Shown here piece after piece: positions 1 to 11,989 of a stretch of DNA of 64,000 bases. The DNA is from Pisolithus tinctorius (lineage: Eukaryota > Basidiomycota > Agaricomycetes > Boletales > Pisolithaceae), in contig JANFAH010000017.1 of assembly GCA_024663395.1 (NCBI GenBank), positions 124,001-188,000 of the forward strand, given 5' to 3'. Every line of letters begins with the position of its first letter. Position 1 is the stretch's first letter. The position numbers and the translations under genes are program-made. Below the pieces are notes generated by a model. That model was not told the DNA's origin and did not search any database. It saw only the letters and a list, made by a program, of their open reading frames with translations.

Positions 1-1600
1 ACTTGCTTCGTACGTGTTTTGAGGCGATACGTTCTTCCGGCCCGCGAGCGTCTCCTTGATTATCGCTTGCGTTGTCTGAGAAATATCCACGTAAAGAGAG
101 AAAAGTTACGAATCATATCCTGTACCTCGGTCGAGAGCAACTCCCACTCTTGTGTCGTCAGATCGTCCATGCGAAACGCCTTATACGTGCCAGCGTAATA
201 CCACTTCCCGTCCTTATGATAAAAGCATTCTGCAATGAACGTAATCGCGTTGAGAGACATTCGTCCGCCGGTCTCTCAGCAAGCCAGCATACCGGTCGGT
301 TCTCGCATGTGACCAAGCACGTCAACGGGCGACCACCGATGAGCAGTGACGACGCGCGGATTGGTGGTACACTTGAAAACCGGAGTGAGAAAGTACCCGT
401 GTTCCTCTCGATCCGGACACCAGTACGTCGTGGCTTGTGTCAAAATGCGATAATTCCCTAGTCTGAAGATTCTGTCTAAACTAGGGAACGGATTAGAAAG
501 AAAGATCAGGTATCCGCACAAGTTCTTTAAAGTCTTGACAGGAGGGTCAGTAAGACGAGTACGTCAAAAATAATACGCACGCCCGTGGTATTGCGGAGGA
601 AATCGCCTAATGAATATGAATGTGGCAGCACGATAGGCTGCAGTTCATCCGCTGGGATGCCGGACGGAAGAGGCAGTGCAGCAAGTATTGAATGTCGCGC
701 AGCGACGGTCTTCTCAGCACTACCATCCAACAAAAGTGATGACAACGTGATCTGGGCGAGTGTGGCAGAAGGGCCCTGTGGGTTAGCCGCATATATGCGC
801 TCACCTGTTCATTGGAATCGTCATTTACAGTCGGAACAAACATGTCCGATGATCGCGAGGTACACGCAGCGCGACGCTCCAGAAAGCAAGGAGTTTTTGG
901 TGGTGTTGCGATTCGTACCCAGGAGGACGGCGAATCCGAACGTACCTAACAGGTGAACATAGTCAATCATTGGGAGCAATGCGCCACCGACATGCAGATA
1001 CGAAGAAGTCGCTGGGTGCATTTCTCTCACATGTCTTTCAAGGCTGATGCTCTTGTTAACGTCGGTTGGATCTTCGACAGCGGTGGAAGAATCACAACGT
1101 TGACTCTCTTGTAGTGCACTCGGATTCGAAAACGATGGGGTCGACGAACGCCTGAGAATCTCGAGTTCCCGTTCCAAGCGAGATATGGTAGCTGATTTCT
1201 GTCTAACTGAGGTATATGCGTCCTCGAGACGTACCACCACATTGTCGCGGGCTGCCAACGCTTCCGTGACTCGTAGCCGTTCCAGTTGAACTGCGAGCGC
1301 GATCTCTGCAACTGCTGCAGGGTCCTGAGTGTGATAAGTAGTCTGAATGTCGCCGAGGGGTGTGTGTGTCTGGTGCAATTGAGCCAGCCAGTGTCAACGT
1401 GAATAGTACTCACGACTGGTGTTTCTGACGACAGAGGCGACAAGGATGTGCTGCAATCTCCAATGCTTGGTGGTACTGTCAGACGTTCCGGTGACATTGT
1501 GGTTGACAAGGTGGCGGTTGAAAGGCAAGGTGCGCTGCGGCCTTGGCCCGAACTTGGGGCTTCCGTTCCATGGCATGTTTTCCAGTGCACTGACGCCCAT
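1..1600 (-). pseudogene. DUF6697-type protein, copy 1 (decayed, cut by window start)
   Basis: Read on the minus strand. A coiled-coil-like N-terminal part (about 1,378 down to 1,150, rich in E, R, L and A, with 'RLERELEILRR') is followed by pieces of the DUF6697 domain: 'CPDREEHGYFLTPVFKC' near 400, 'WYYAGTYKAFRMDD' near 190, and 'ETLAGRKNVSPQNTYE' at the very start of the window. The pieces lie in different frames and stops separate them, so this is a broken copy; its C-terminus lies outside the window. A second copy at 13.7-15.1 kb has the same order and includes the missing end. The function of DUF6697 proteins is not known. It is divergently oriented to the Mcp1-like copy that starts near 1.6 kb. 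Confidence 0.7.
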
Positions 1601-1604
1601 TTCT

Positions 1605-1840
1605 TTACAGACTAACCACCCAGAGAATCCTGAAACGACTGAGGAACTAGTGTCACCAGCGTCAAATAATGGTTAGCGAGTAACGACCATGTCGTCCATC
1701 CCAACGATGCTCGCGCACGGCTCAGCTGCGTTTCTCTAGACTTTTCTCCTCATATATCTGTCGGCACCGATTGCAGCCAACGTCGGTGATCTGCAATGGA
1801 ATCCAGCGTTATAGTCAGTCCCCGTCTCCACGTCTCGGTC
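1605..1840 (+). pseudogene. Mcp1/DUF1691-like gene, copy 1 (5' fragment)
   Basis: The first exon of the Mcp1-like gene seen complete at 15,294 is recognisable here ('NPETTEELVSPASNNG' type sequence), but the start codon is lost and a TAG follows at once. DNA similarity runs to the first donor site near 1,835 and then fades. Mcp1 (MDM10-complementing protein, DUF1691) is a multi-pass mitochondrial outer-membrane protein in fungi. This copy cannot make it. Sequence from 1,840 to 2,570 shows nothing else I can name. Confidence 0.65.
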
Positions 1841-2578
1841 CTCTTGTTGCCCACTTCTCGTCAAGTGTAACCAAGCGAGCAACGACCTCACCTTTGCTTA
1901 GAGTTGTCTCGAGACCTGGCTTCCTTTCGATCCTCCGTCTACCACAGAACCAGATACTGACACCCTCCCACCAAGTATTCACGCTTACACAAATGTTGTT
2001 TCCTGGTTTGCCAACTGACATCATCCCGGCAGATACAATCGCTAGTCGCTACTCTGTCTTCCTTCCACATCTCTTCAGATGCGTCTGTTCAGTCATTTTG
2101 GAGTCGCCGGTGGCACGTTCAACGAGGTCTGTGAGTTGTAAACTTCTTTTTTTTTCTTTTTCCATCGTAAACGCGGAGATGGCACGGTCTCCGTCGTATA
2201 CCCATCAAGTACTCCCTTGGCATTTACAGTGCCCACGCAGTCGTCCACCGGAAGCTGTGCAGCTCACATCGATCCTCCCTTGTTTACACCAACATGTTTC
2301 TAACAGCTTCGCAATGCCCTGAGTGATACTGAGTAGGATAGGAGTAAAACCAATTGACCGCTTCAGTGCCGTTGATGTGGTTCGATCGATCACGTCTGCA
2401 TGATCTGTGCTCAGTTCCTACCACTACCGTGCATTCTACTAGCGTTTCACGCATGGGTGCACGGCAATACACAGCTTCCAAAATTTTGCGGTCACGTGTG
2501 GAACACATTCAGCATGGCGCGGCTGATTTGGATCCCTTCATGGTTATCAACAGCGCCCCACTTTCAGATGCAACGACG

Positions 2579-3403
2579 ATGGCCACCAACAATGAGGCTT
2601 CTAGACATTCGGATTTTTACATATCGACAGTCACCTTCATGGTGAGCGGTGCAAAATTTTGAAGCCAATCTTTTTCCGTGGACCCATTATATCCCGTGAC
2701 TAGGTGGAAGACTGCTTGTTCAGGGTTCCTAGGGAACCGTTCCAACAAGAGTCAGAAGTATTTTGTGACATGTTTTCCCTGCCACAGGGCGACGGAATTG
2801 GCGTAGAGGGATGGAGCGACGAAATTCCCATCCAACTCCACGGAATCAGCAAGGACGATTTCGAGCAATTGTTGAAGGCTCTTTTCCACAGGTTCGTTTT
2901 CATCAGAACATAGAGGTAGTGGAACATACCTTCTTTCCAGAAAGCATGGTTCACGGCCTAATCTGCCTCAAAGTATCGAACAGTGGACATCTGTCTTGAT
3001 GCTGTCTACGGCGTGGAATTTCGAGAAGTTGCGCCAAGCGTCCATCCACGCACTGATGGAAAGCAATATTGGCGCTGTTGATAGAGTTGTTCCTTCCCAA
3101 CAGTACGACATCAGAGGCTGGCTATTGCCCGCTTTAAATGAGTTGGCCAAGCGACCGGAACCAATAACTTTGGAGGAAGCAAATCGGATGGGAATTGATA
3201 TTGCACTCAGGCTGGCTTCGGTTCGCGAGAGAGTCACTGTGCAAACCGGCTGCAGCTATTCCTATCGGGATATGTACGGGTACTCTGGCCGAGGGGCCGA
3301 CGACAACTTGAATGTCACTGTTGGCAGTTGCAGAGACTCCAGAATGCAGCACTGCGACTTCTCTGATCAGATTCGTTCCACGTTCTCCACGTTCAATTTG
3401 TAG
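2579..3403 (+). CDS. BTB/POZ domain protein
   Basis: Three exons join in frame. Exon 1 (2,579-2,641) gives 'MATNNEASRHSDFYISTVTF'. A GTGAGC...TAG intron (2,642-2,703) follows. Exon 2 (2,704-2,891) gives 'VEDCLFRVPREPF' and 'SEVFCDMFSLPQGD', the BTB signature of a large basidiomycete family. A second intron (2,892-2,940) splits an arginine codon. Exon 3 (2,941-3,403) gives the usual alpha-helical C-terminal half, with 'WNFEKLRQASIHAL', 'ELAKRPEPITLEEANRMG' and a terminal 'DFSDQIRSTFSTFNL'. The joined protein is about 240 residues with no stop, so it appears intact among decayed neighbours. The family is thought to act as protein-interaction adaptors; no specific partner is known. The start is chosen because sequence upstream does not resemble the family. 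Confidence 0.78.
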
Positions 3404-4134
3404 GCCAAACTTACGATGTTGCAGAGCATGTGCATAGTCGCTTGTAATACCAGCTCGGATGAGCCGCTCGCCTCCCCTAAGTAGGTTATAGCAGCTCTGA
3501 AAGAGAGCAATTGGTTGTCGTTCGATAAACATGTCCGAACAAGCCTTTCGACAGATGGCCGGTGGCCGGAATCAAGAATCTACCACGAATCCGAAGGTTC
3601 GTCGGAAATTCCACACTCTCCGTCATGGCGCAGAATCTCCCTAGGACCTCCTGATCCTTGTTTCGCTGCCCGGTTAACCTTAGACGCAATAATTATCTAA
3701 TATATATAATATTAATTTTTATATCTCTCATTCAAGTCGCCGGCGCGTCTAAGTCCCTTACGTGCAGCTGATCAACATGCATATCAACATCGTGCACAAT
3801 TTCCAGTGATTCGAGATCAATGGTGAGTATACATTGCGCTATTGTATTCCCCAAGTTGATCAAGAGATACAGAAGAGAAAGACTAGCCTGATTCCGTGTA
3901 CTCGCTCGAAGTGCACACGCACGATTGATGGGTAAACTCTTGTCGCGACACGCACGCGACGAAGACATCGCAAGAACTATTCTGATCAAGAGCTAGCTGC
4001 CGCGAGTGCACCAACGCATCAAGCAGATGTTGCCAAACTGACTGACGGATTGCAGAAACTGCCGTAGTTATAAATAGACGTAAACAAAATCGGCGGACAC
4101 CTGCAATGAACTGGTAATGGTAGTGAATAAATTA
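3404..4134. other. No gene recognised
   Basis: AT-rich stretch around 3,690-3,725 (TATATATAATATTAATTTTT-like). Several short reading frames but no recognised domain, tRNA or repeat. Confidence 0.5.
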
Positions 4135-4199
4135 TTATGCCACAAAGGCTACCCAGGCCAGTGCCTTGGGATGTATGGCAGTCATCCTTCCGGACCGTC

Positions 4200-4700
4200 C
4201 ATAACGATTGAATAAATCATCCTCCAAAGCGTACGACAGGTTGGTTTGCATGACCAGACGCCCGATCGTGTCGAAGGTGATGCTCACGTATGTGACGGAT
4301 GAAGTTATGCCTAATAATTCGGCATCGGCAGTTCTGCCACATACAGACCAACTCGACTTCGCGGCCCATATTTGTGATACCATGGCTATCTCTGAAGTGG
4401 TCCGGGACAGTACTGCAGTCAATAGGCTCGAAGCATTCCTGACCCTCGGAATCCGTGTAAAGGCACAAAGTAGTCCACGGACGGCAGGTATTGTAACTCT
4501 GTATGATTCAAGAAGTTAATTTTGCCTCTGCAAACTGCACCTCAGAGAATACACACCGCTTGCTGGTCAGCCATGGGGGCCTCTTGGACGATGTTGCTCT
4601 AAGGTGTGGGGTGTGCTGCATTGATCAGGATTTGGAAAGCTTCGGAGGCAGGGAACATGACAGAACACACCTGTTGGCGACTGAACTCAGCGTAGTGTTC
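4200..4700 (-). pseudogene. Two-finger C2H2-like protein, copy 1
   Basis: Minus-strand frame 4,468-4,217 holds two zinc-finger-like units: 'ECFEPIDCSTVPDHFRDSHG' and 'CMWQNCRCRIIRHNFIRHIR' followed by EHHL. The spacing C-X4-C...H-X3/4-H fits the fungal C2H2 type seen in expanded basidiomycete families. A short upstream exon ('CVFSEVQFAEAKL') lies near 4,540-4,500. Related copies are at 9,970-10,715 and 51,040-51,740, all on the minus strand. No full-length frame joins the pieces, so a remnant is likely, although a spliced short protein cannot be excluded. Confidence 0.55.
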
Positions 4701-4829
4701 CTAGCACCCGGTTGTTGCTCAACGGCACCAAGTCTTAGCGAACAAAGACATACGGGAGATGCCTTTATACGCAAAAGTGTACTGGATATTAAGTGGACCA
4801 GGAGGGCTCTGACAAATGTGCATTGGTAA

Positions 4830-6080
4830 CCGAACTCCCCAACTGCGATGGCAGCACAAGCTTCCCAAGGTTGATTGATTCGAGGAGATTTTGGTTGCGG
4901 AGATTTGGATATCGGCGACTCAGATTGCTGAGGAGCGAAGATGATGCATCTGTGTGGTACCCCAATCTCTGTCCAGCCTGCTACTCGGTTCGTCTCCTTT
5001 CTTTTCATCCGAACGCCCTCGAGTTCCGAGCGGCGGCCAGGACCACCACCATATACTGCACCTGAAACAGTTTACCCGGTGCACGGATATTAATGTTGAT
5101 CATGATGGCACGAATTCGAAACGACAAATTCAGTTAATTAAGTCGTTCGCGCAAGCGCCCGCCCACAGCTGGCTTCACCGCGACTGCCAATTTGTCGAGC
5201 TAAGTCAGTGTATATACCACATATTTATTGAAACTCATATAAATTACCAAGTGACACCCTGGTCAGTGGTACGCTGCACTGTCATGGGTGTGTGATGAGG
5301 CCGTGGCAACGAAGGACAGCGAAACAAGTGGCAGGACCTACGCGGCACACGGTGCTAAAATCCCTGAAGTACTACAATCTGAGGACTGCTGGGCCTATTG
5401 TGCGGAGTTCTCAAAGTCACGTGCTCCCGTTGGCCTTGACGTTCCTGGACGCAGCCTAATCCAAGTTTGGATCAACCTTTTGTCTGATACATACGAGGTT
5501 CCCTTTCGAACCTGAGCTGTATCGTAGCAAGGCGGGCCAGTAAGTACGTATTAGTAGTTCATCTTATTTCATTTGACCTTGGGCCACTAAACCCCGATTA
5601 AGATTCAGCATTCCCCACCGAACGACAGCCGACTCCCAAGTTGTCGGACTTGGACCACCCTCAATTTGACCACAATGAAAAGCGGCAGATTATTGGCCGT
5701 ACTTGGCATTTTATCTACTACTTACTATAAGCGCGAAACTTTCTACCCAATCATGATGTGGTGTTTACGTCACTTCCCCTGGCATCACTGGATCGGATCT
5801 CAGACCTGCAAGTAGTTCCAGGGACGAATCAGAAATTTCTAAACGCCCTCCGAATGATGACGTTTGGCCCACTCGAGGTCTCTCAATAATACGGCGAACT
5901 ACGCAATAAACCAGATCCGAACAAAATAAAACTATGCGTTTCAAGTTGAAGCGGCAATGCATCCTTTGCATATCAGTGGCCGTACGTCCCACGTAGGCCA
6001 GTCGTTGAGATCAGTTGACAACTTGAGAGGTCATTCGAAGCGCGAACTACCGAATGCCATATTTCCAGGCTCTGTAATGC
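4830..6080. other. Unassigned; left border of second repeat unit
   Basis: No gene supported. Sequence at about 5,985-6,060 resembles 11,725-11,790 on the minus strand (translations 'SVVRASNDLSS' and 'LVVHRSNDYS'), so the duplicated block seems to begin here. A 75-codon plus-strand frame at 5,288-5,515 has no recognisable relatives. Confidence 0.35.
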
Positions 6081-6089
6081 TGTTAGGTG

Positions 6090-6975
6090 GACTCGCGTAG
6101 ATTGCATCGCTGGCCCAAATCCGGACTCAAACTCACGTCCCCCCAGGTTTCGCCAACGAAGGACCACCAAACACATCTACTTCTTTACCGCCCTCCCCCC
6201 CATTACGAGTGGCCCAACTTTCCCCCACCCCTGGCTCGACAACGGCCATGTTTGGCTCAGGGTTTGCGAACGTTGAGGGACACTGAATTTGGCTTCCGGG
6301 CGCCTGACAGCGACGGACGGTTGTCTTGGTCCATGTCGTTAACGCCTTCGAAACATTCATGCCTAGAGATGCACATGTCGCTCCTGCCTTCCACTGAGAA
6401 TGTATTCCCCCTTTCTTCGTCCTTCCCCTCCTTCTCCTCATGTTCTGCGGCAGGTGAGCCTTCCGGATCTGGCGGTATCTCCTGCATGGCGATGCTCAGA
6501 GCGCCCTGCAGATCCACGAGCTTCTTTCGATGCAGAAATTGATTTTTTTGACGACACCAAGGTGTTCTGTTTTCTCCACTCTAACCGCCAGCGGAGGATG
6601 GGGTTTCCATTGTGAGCCGTGGAGGAAAGGTTCATAGGTGGTGGCGGGCACTTCGCCTGGTATTTCTGCGCCAACGAGGACAGTAGTCTTATGCGTCCTG
6701 TGCCGACTGACACTTTTAATGTGTCACTGCTGCTGCTGTCGAACGCCAGAAGGGAAACGTTCGACTTGTAGACAAAGTTCATGCACTCCCCGTGCGCGGC
6801 GATGCAGGGCCCCCTCCCCCCCCCCCTCTTTTTTTAAGCCCTTTGGGTAGGGTGGAGGGACTGAAAACGCCTAATCATTATCGATCGCATCCTAGCGAGT
6901 CGGCACCACACTCCAACGTAGTTGGGCGAAACCCCATTACTGTGTTGTTGACGTATCAGAACCTACCCGCTTTAT
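6090..6975 (-). pseudogene. Histone deacetylase C-terminal half, copy 1 (decayed)
   Basis: Minus-strand sequence near 6,925-6,880 reads 'FRPTTLECGADSLGCDR', the class I HDAC (Rpd3/Hos2 type) motif around the zinc-site region. It is followed by broken frames equivalent to 'LVGAE..NELPATVYD' and 'QWKPHPPL' near 6,690-6,590, then 'SIAMQEIPPDPEG' at 6,500 and an acidic tail. Stops and frame changes separate these. Only the C-terminal half is present; the catalytic His-Asp part is not found. A better preserved copy is at 11,990-13,005. Confidence 0.7.
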
Positions 6976-7880
6976 CCCTGTTCACATGGTGCAAACCCAG
7001 GCAATCTCCCTGATCAATCTATCGCAATGTCACAAGCTCCGGAACATGGTTTGCGGGCGTCGGCTATGGAATCGCCTCCATACATTGGACAAAAAGGCGA
7101 ACACCGGACATTCCTCTGCAAAGCTGGAGATTCCTATGAGGTATTGCATTTCGTTTTGATTGTTGGGAGTTACTCCTCATCTACGGCAACTTGGCACTTC
7201 TCCAGACCCTGGCGACAATCGTAGCAGGTGTGACTGCTTGTGTACCTTCAACTCTCGGATCAATCGTTCCAGATTCCCCATCCATTTCTTCAAATCGTTC
7301 GGTGGCGAAGTCAATGGAATCAGCCGAGCGCTGCAGGATTTACCCATGAAACCTGGGAAACCGAAATTCAGACTGGCTGAGTGTACACCTTGTACATGTA
7401 AACCTGACCGAAAAGCTCATCGTTTCCTAGATGTATCATGGTGACATTCTCTATAACGATGCCCGCATGTTTATGCAGTGTACTGCTCGGATACTTCACG
7501 TGTGCTCTCATTATAGCATGCCGATGCTTTGGACTCGACCCAAGTTTAAGGAACCTACTCGTTTCGCAGGTTTCTCAGCCGACCACTTTGCCGCAGAAAA
7601 TGTTACATATCCGGTAGCCTCCCGTCTCGGTGACTGTTCCCTCACTCTTAATCAGCTTTATTAACACACCAGTACCGTTTATCCTTATCTCTTGTCTCGT
7701 TCTAGCGGTGACCTGTTTCTTCGCAGTGCGGCACAGTTACTGCGTAAAAGATCTCATATGGCATGGTTAGCTCGCTTTGTTCGGAGTCATGGTCATTAGC
7801 AGGTCGCCGTGAATAGTACTGGACACTTTTGTGTCCATTCCCCTTGTGACCTGGAATGTTCGGACTTCAGTATTTACTCA
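6976..7880. other. No gene recognised
   Basis: Between the HDAC remnant and the inverted DUF6697 fragment. Plus-strand frames at 7,027-7,444 and 7,431-7,664 are open for 60-95 codons but match nothing I recognise. Confidence 0.4.
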
Positions 7881-7899
7881 CACAAACGTACGCCTGGGA

Positions 7900-8290
7900 A
7901 GATGAGGTATTCAAGCATCATGGAGGGTGTGGAATCACGACTGCAATGGAATGGGAAGGAGCTTGGCTCAGTATACCTTGTGGCATAATTCTTGGGAGAC
8001 AAGTAGTGAGATGTGTACAAGTGAGACCTGGAAGGTCAGTGCACGATTGCACTGGGAATCGCAACACAACCTCATCGCCTCAGTCTTTAAAACAACAAAT
8101 TGCGGTATGCACACTAACACCGACCGAGTGATGGACCACTATTTGACAGCATTCAAACCACTCACCACACAGGACCCCCTTGTCCGCTTGCCGTCAATTA
8201 CTTTGAACCATAGGGGCATTGCCGGCGACAATGTGGTGATACGTCTCAGGAACGCATATACCTTAGTTAGATAGAAACAAGCTACTCGTT
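7900..8290 (+). pseudogene. Inverted fragment of DUF6697-type gene N-terminus
   Basis: Sequence at 8,213-8,276 is the reverse complement of 1,198-1,262 with few changes (coding 'GDNVVIRLRNAYTLVR', compare 'RDNVVVRLEDAYTSVR'). Weaker similarity at 8,140-8,175 matches the adjoining stretch near 1,320-1,350. The N-terminal coiled-coil part of the DUF6697 gene in repeat unit 2 has therefore been inverted relative to units 1 and 3. Confidence 0.6.
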
Positions 8291-8980
8291 CGAAGACTAT
8301 CAATTTGTTTGCAAGCAGCCGTAACGATCGGTCTACCCGTTGGAACGTACAGCCATTGATACGCAAAGAGTGCCTGCCACCTCCAATTTGAAATGGGTAA
8401 CCCCGCGAGTTTACATAAACGCGAGGAGTCCAGTCCAGGGAAGCGAGAACGCCAGTTACGAAGTCCCAGTTCTAGTCAGCGGCCTTTGCATTGACTGTAT
8501 AAGGATTTTGGAGATTCGTTCCGCCACCGCCACTCAATTTTAGGAACAAGCGCTAGACTAGCTGATTGACCACAAGCGAAAGTGATATCATATAAATTTA
8601 CGTAATCTGGTTCCAGATTACCGAATCCCAGAAGAACACCTAATTTAGCTTTACTGGCTTTTAGTTAGTTTGTCCAATCCCAATCTCAATCTTATCGTAC
8701 TAAATACAATTTGTACGTGAGCTAGTTGGGTAGCGTATTAGGTTCCGTTCGCTTAAACCCCGCTATTTTGTGCAAGTACTTACCAATCGAGCTGCAATAA
8801 GGAGCGTGAATTTACTTCACCACTAAATCTTTAGAGAACCAGCAATAATGCACAAGAGTTGACCCGTCGGACAAGATCTTCACAGTTTCGGTGGTTGTAC
8901 CCGAATTCTCGATTCCAGTAATCGGACACGCCGCCTCGACCCTACCGCACAAGATCCTCATACTAATCTGACCATGTCAA
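8291..8980. other. No gene recognised
   Basis: AT-rich non-coding-looking sequence with dense stops on both strands; nothing identified. Confidence 0.5.
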
Positions 8981-8984
8981 CGTT

Positions 8985-9830
8985 GGTGGATCTGGGCTAG
9001 CATCTAGCATCCTGGTCAGTCCAAATTCCCATGTGTTGGTTGAGTCGGCTGATTTGGTTTGCGCTGTGGACATGCAGCTTCTGGGCAGGGGGGTCGGAGT
9101 GCTGTAGAACCGCGTTCTGGGAACGAAGTACCACCTCTTTCCCTTCGCTATTCACGTTACGTAGAGCGTGGCTGAGCGCATGATCCTCTCTCTCGCCTTG
9201 CACCCATCTTAATCTTCTCCAAGGCGTTTGTTTGTGTCAGACTTAGATTCTACCACCGTTCAGTCTGAAAAAAATTATTCACACTCAAAACCGCGTCCTC
9301 GCATCCGCAAACTGACGAACCTGCTTAGCATCTCGGCATACACCCCAGGCTTCCCCTTCGTTCCTATTCTGTCGTCGTTACACATAGAATCCTACCTGCC
9401 GAAGCGGGCACTCTTGCATAGTCTTCGAGCGACGTCGACCGGTTCTTCCAAACTCGACTTCGAGTTCGTCAAGACGGCTACGGAGACCTGGTCGTGGCAA
9501 AGTTGGATCCTATACACGGGGCTCATAGGTTGCGGAAGGGGCATTAGTTGTTCACACCCGGCGCATTAGGGACCAGTGGGCTTATCAAACCGGCTGTCTC
9601 CGCGTCGTAGCGGTGGAAGTGCACTAGAAGCCACAGAAGGACTGCAGTGTCAGCTGAGGTGGCTGCGCTGCCGGTACTGGCAGGCCTCTAGGCTCTTTCA
9701 AGAGAACCAACGTTCGTATTATCGTCACTGACGGTCAGTCGTACGGCGGTACCAAATGACGTCAATGGGGTATTGGGAATTTGTACATATGTCCTCATTG
9801 GTACCTAGCCGTGTGCAAGAGATGTACACA
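8985..9830 (+). pseudogene. Mcp1/DUF1691-like gene, copy 2 (decayed)
   Basis: Similarity to the copy at 15,294 starts at the end of exon 1 near 8,990, covers the first intron (ending TGCAG near 9,077) and exon 2, then 'KPRPRIRKLTNLLSISAYT' near 9,290 and the last membrane part 'WSWQSWILYTGLIGCG' near 9,500. The stretch 9,565-9,830 corresponds to 26,008-26,260, which shows what followed in copy 3 before the LINE insertion. The N-terminal exon is missing and frames are broken. Confidence 0.68.
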
Positions 9831-9969
9831 CGTGTTGATAGCTGTGAATTGTACGCTAACTTACACAGCCATTTCATCTCAAAATTTGCGAGCGCATCTA
9901 AATGGCAGTTTGCCCATGACACGAGGACCAAATATGTCAAAAAGGCTGCTGAATCCAGCTCCTCGGCGG

Positions 9970-10715
9970 TCATGTCTCCGAACTCCCATGACACCAGGCG
10001 TATGATGGCTTGGTTTGCCTGAAATGGTGTCCGGGTTGATGCTCACGTACGTGACGGATGTAGTTGTGCATCATGACTCGGTACTCATAAGCCTGCCACA
10101 CAGACCAAGTCGAATTCACGCACCACAATTGACATACCACGCGTGTAGTATTTGAAGTGGTCGGGGGGAGTACCACAGTTGACAGGTTCCGAGCACTCCC
10201 AGCCCTCAGGTCCTTATAAAGGCATAAACTCCACAGGCAGCAGGTATACTGATTCTGTGCAATACAAAAAATTAAAAATCGTGTCTCCACAGATGCAACT
10301 CAAAAAATACATACCGCGTGTTTGTCCGCTGTGAGGACGTCTTGGGGCTTTGACTGCGATATGAGGCGTACTGCATTCCTAGAAATCGTGAAAACTCTGC
10401 AACCACGTCTGTTTGTGGCTGAACCAGTGTAACGTTCTGACATCCGTCTCTTTCCCAGTGATGTCCAGTCATGGAATACAGATACGCTATCGGGACTGTG
10501 AGATGCCTTCGCACGCTCAAATCCACTAGGAGCTGAACTGGCCTAGAGGGTTCGTGTGAACGTACGTTGGCTATTGAACAAATGTAGTGTTCTGGCAGTC
10601 CGTCTATTGTCCGATGCATATCAATCGGCCTGCTGGTCTGTAGACCGGAAATGAGTGAATAGTGGGCAACATATGGGATTCCCGCCTCAGCAATCACGTT
10701 CGCAGCTCCAGGCAT
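9970..10715 (-). pseudogene. Two-finger C2H2-like protein, copy 2
   Basis: Minus-strand pieces: 'MMHNYIRHVREHQPGHH' near 10,060, with the preceding Cys residues degraded; 'LYKDLRAGSARNLSTVVLPP' near 10,205, matching the first finger of copy 1 with key residues lost; and an upstream open frame (10,715-10,272) ending 'TRYVFFELHLW', equivalent to the short exon of copy 1. Loss of finger cysteines and frame changes mark it as a remnant. It lies directly downstream of Mcp1 copy 2, giving the unit order Mcp1 (+) then zinc finger (-). Confidence 0.58.
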
Positions 10716-11190
10716 GGCTATACGTGGAAGTGATTAAGGTTTCATGGAAAACACCCATTGGAGTTTTCGACGTATTTTAAACCCAGTTGTCTTCGAGGAG
10801 CACCATCACTTCAAGAGGTTGCGACGCTGTTTCAAAGACTGAACGTTGTTAGTGATGCCCGATCGCGTTTTCATGAGTGAACTGGACACTAGAGTTCGCT
10901 GGGGGTTGATTGGTGATGGAATCCTGGCCGGCGTGCATAGGCGCCCGCCTGGCATATGATAACGGAGAGAAACGATATGTGACAGCACAACTTGCGCTTG
11001 CAGATCGCACGCGTGCACGGGAGGAAACTGTCGTTAAGGCAGGGGGAAAGAGCAAAGCGTCAACCAGTTCAGATGTGAATTGCGAACTTCTGGCATGCAG
11101 GTGGTGCTGCACAAGGAAGCGAAACTGGGTATTTAGTTGGAAATAATGAGATCAAAACAAAACCAAGGGAAAAGAATAAATAAATAAATA
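10716..11190. other. No gene recognised
   Basis: Spacer between repeat unit 2 and the U6-like gene. A 78-codon plus-strand frame at 10,910-11,146 has no recognised family. Confidence 0.4.
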
Positions 11191-11196
11191 TTGAGA

Positions 11197-11245
11197 CCCG
11201 TAGGTCTACCACTCCGGAACAGCGTGTCATCCTTGTGCAGGGGCC

Positions 11246-11276
<31 letters not shown>

Positions 11277-11300
11277 TACGTATGTCACCCCAAAGGGGAC
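11197..11300 (-). ncRNA. U6: U6 spliceosomal snRNA (gene or recent pseudogene)
   Basis: The minus strand contains the hallmark U6 core: a 5' stem-loop GUCCCC-UUU-GGGGUGAC, then 'AAAUUGGAACGAUACAGAGA' with the ACAGAGA box, the AGC triad, and the internal stem-loop ending in AUGACACGC. The 5' end is placed at the G opposite 11,300. The 3' tail is less certain; a TTCTTTT run about 40 bases further could serve as a Pol III stop. U6 pairs with the 5' splice site and U2 in the spliceosome. I see no clear TATA box about 30 bp upstream, so a retroposed copy is possible, but the core appears undamaged. Confidence 0.85.
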
Positions 11301-11309
11301 ATTGGAGAT

Positions 11310-11970
11310 TGCGGAGGTTCGTTGCAGCGCATCGAAGTTTTTTCTTTTGTTTATACCACGGGTTTTGGCCCTTGTTGCTATGTATGGCAAGTCATGCATG
11401 TGCCACATGCAAATATGGGAATCCTGACGTCAGTATACATTCACGTGACCGCTTCATAGCCAGGGGCATCCCGCCCACTTGCGTTTCGATATAGCCAATT
11501 CCAGTCACTCCTCTTCGAGTACTATTATTCCCTCGTCCCATCCCCGCCACGGTGCGGCGTCTAAGGAAACCCTAGCCCGATCCCTCTTCACCTCCCTGCC
11601 GCCTTCTTCGCGAACGTATGACCACATCTACTCGCTTAGCTCCGATTCCTCAAAAAACCTACTTGTCTGCCGGAGTAACGAGTACCTCACATGTTGACGG
11701 ATATCTATTTCAAGTTAGCGCAAGCACCCATTGCGTATCGACGACCAGGCGAGTAGTCATTCGAACGGTGAACCACTAAACTACGGGGCTTCGAGGAGTG
11801 GAGTTCAGTCATTCTTGTACCTTGGGTTAACTCATGTGTGCAATCGTTCACACCCGCGTAGCTTCTTCTTCGTCTCTCCATATGTAGGCTCGGAACGAAT
11901 GGAATGGTGACTAGCACCGAGCTCTGAAACCTATCCAAGATCTCATAATGCGCCATTAAGGGCCGAGGCA
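11310..11970. other. Unassigned; left border of third repeat unit
   Basis: No gene supported. Minus-strand sequence at 11,725-11,790 resembles 5,985-6,060, which marks the start of the next copy of the duplicated block. Confidence 0.4.
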
Positions 11971-11989
11971 ATGTGTCCGATTACTGGAG

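Noticed and set aside
11725..11790. tRNA-like start on the minus strand (GCCCCGTAGTTTAGTGGTT)
   Set aside because: The D-arm looks good, but there is no matching T-arm or acceptor 3' strand, and the stretch aligns with the protein-like repeat at 5,985-6,060.
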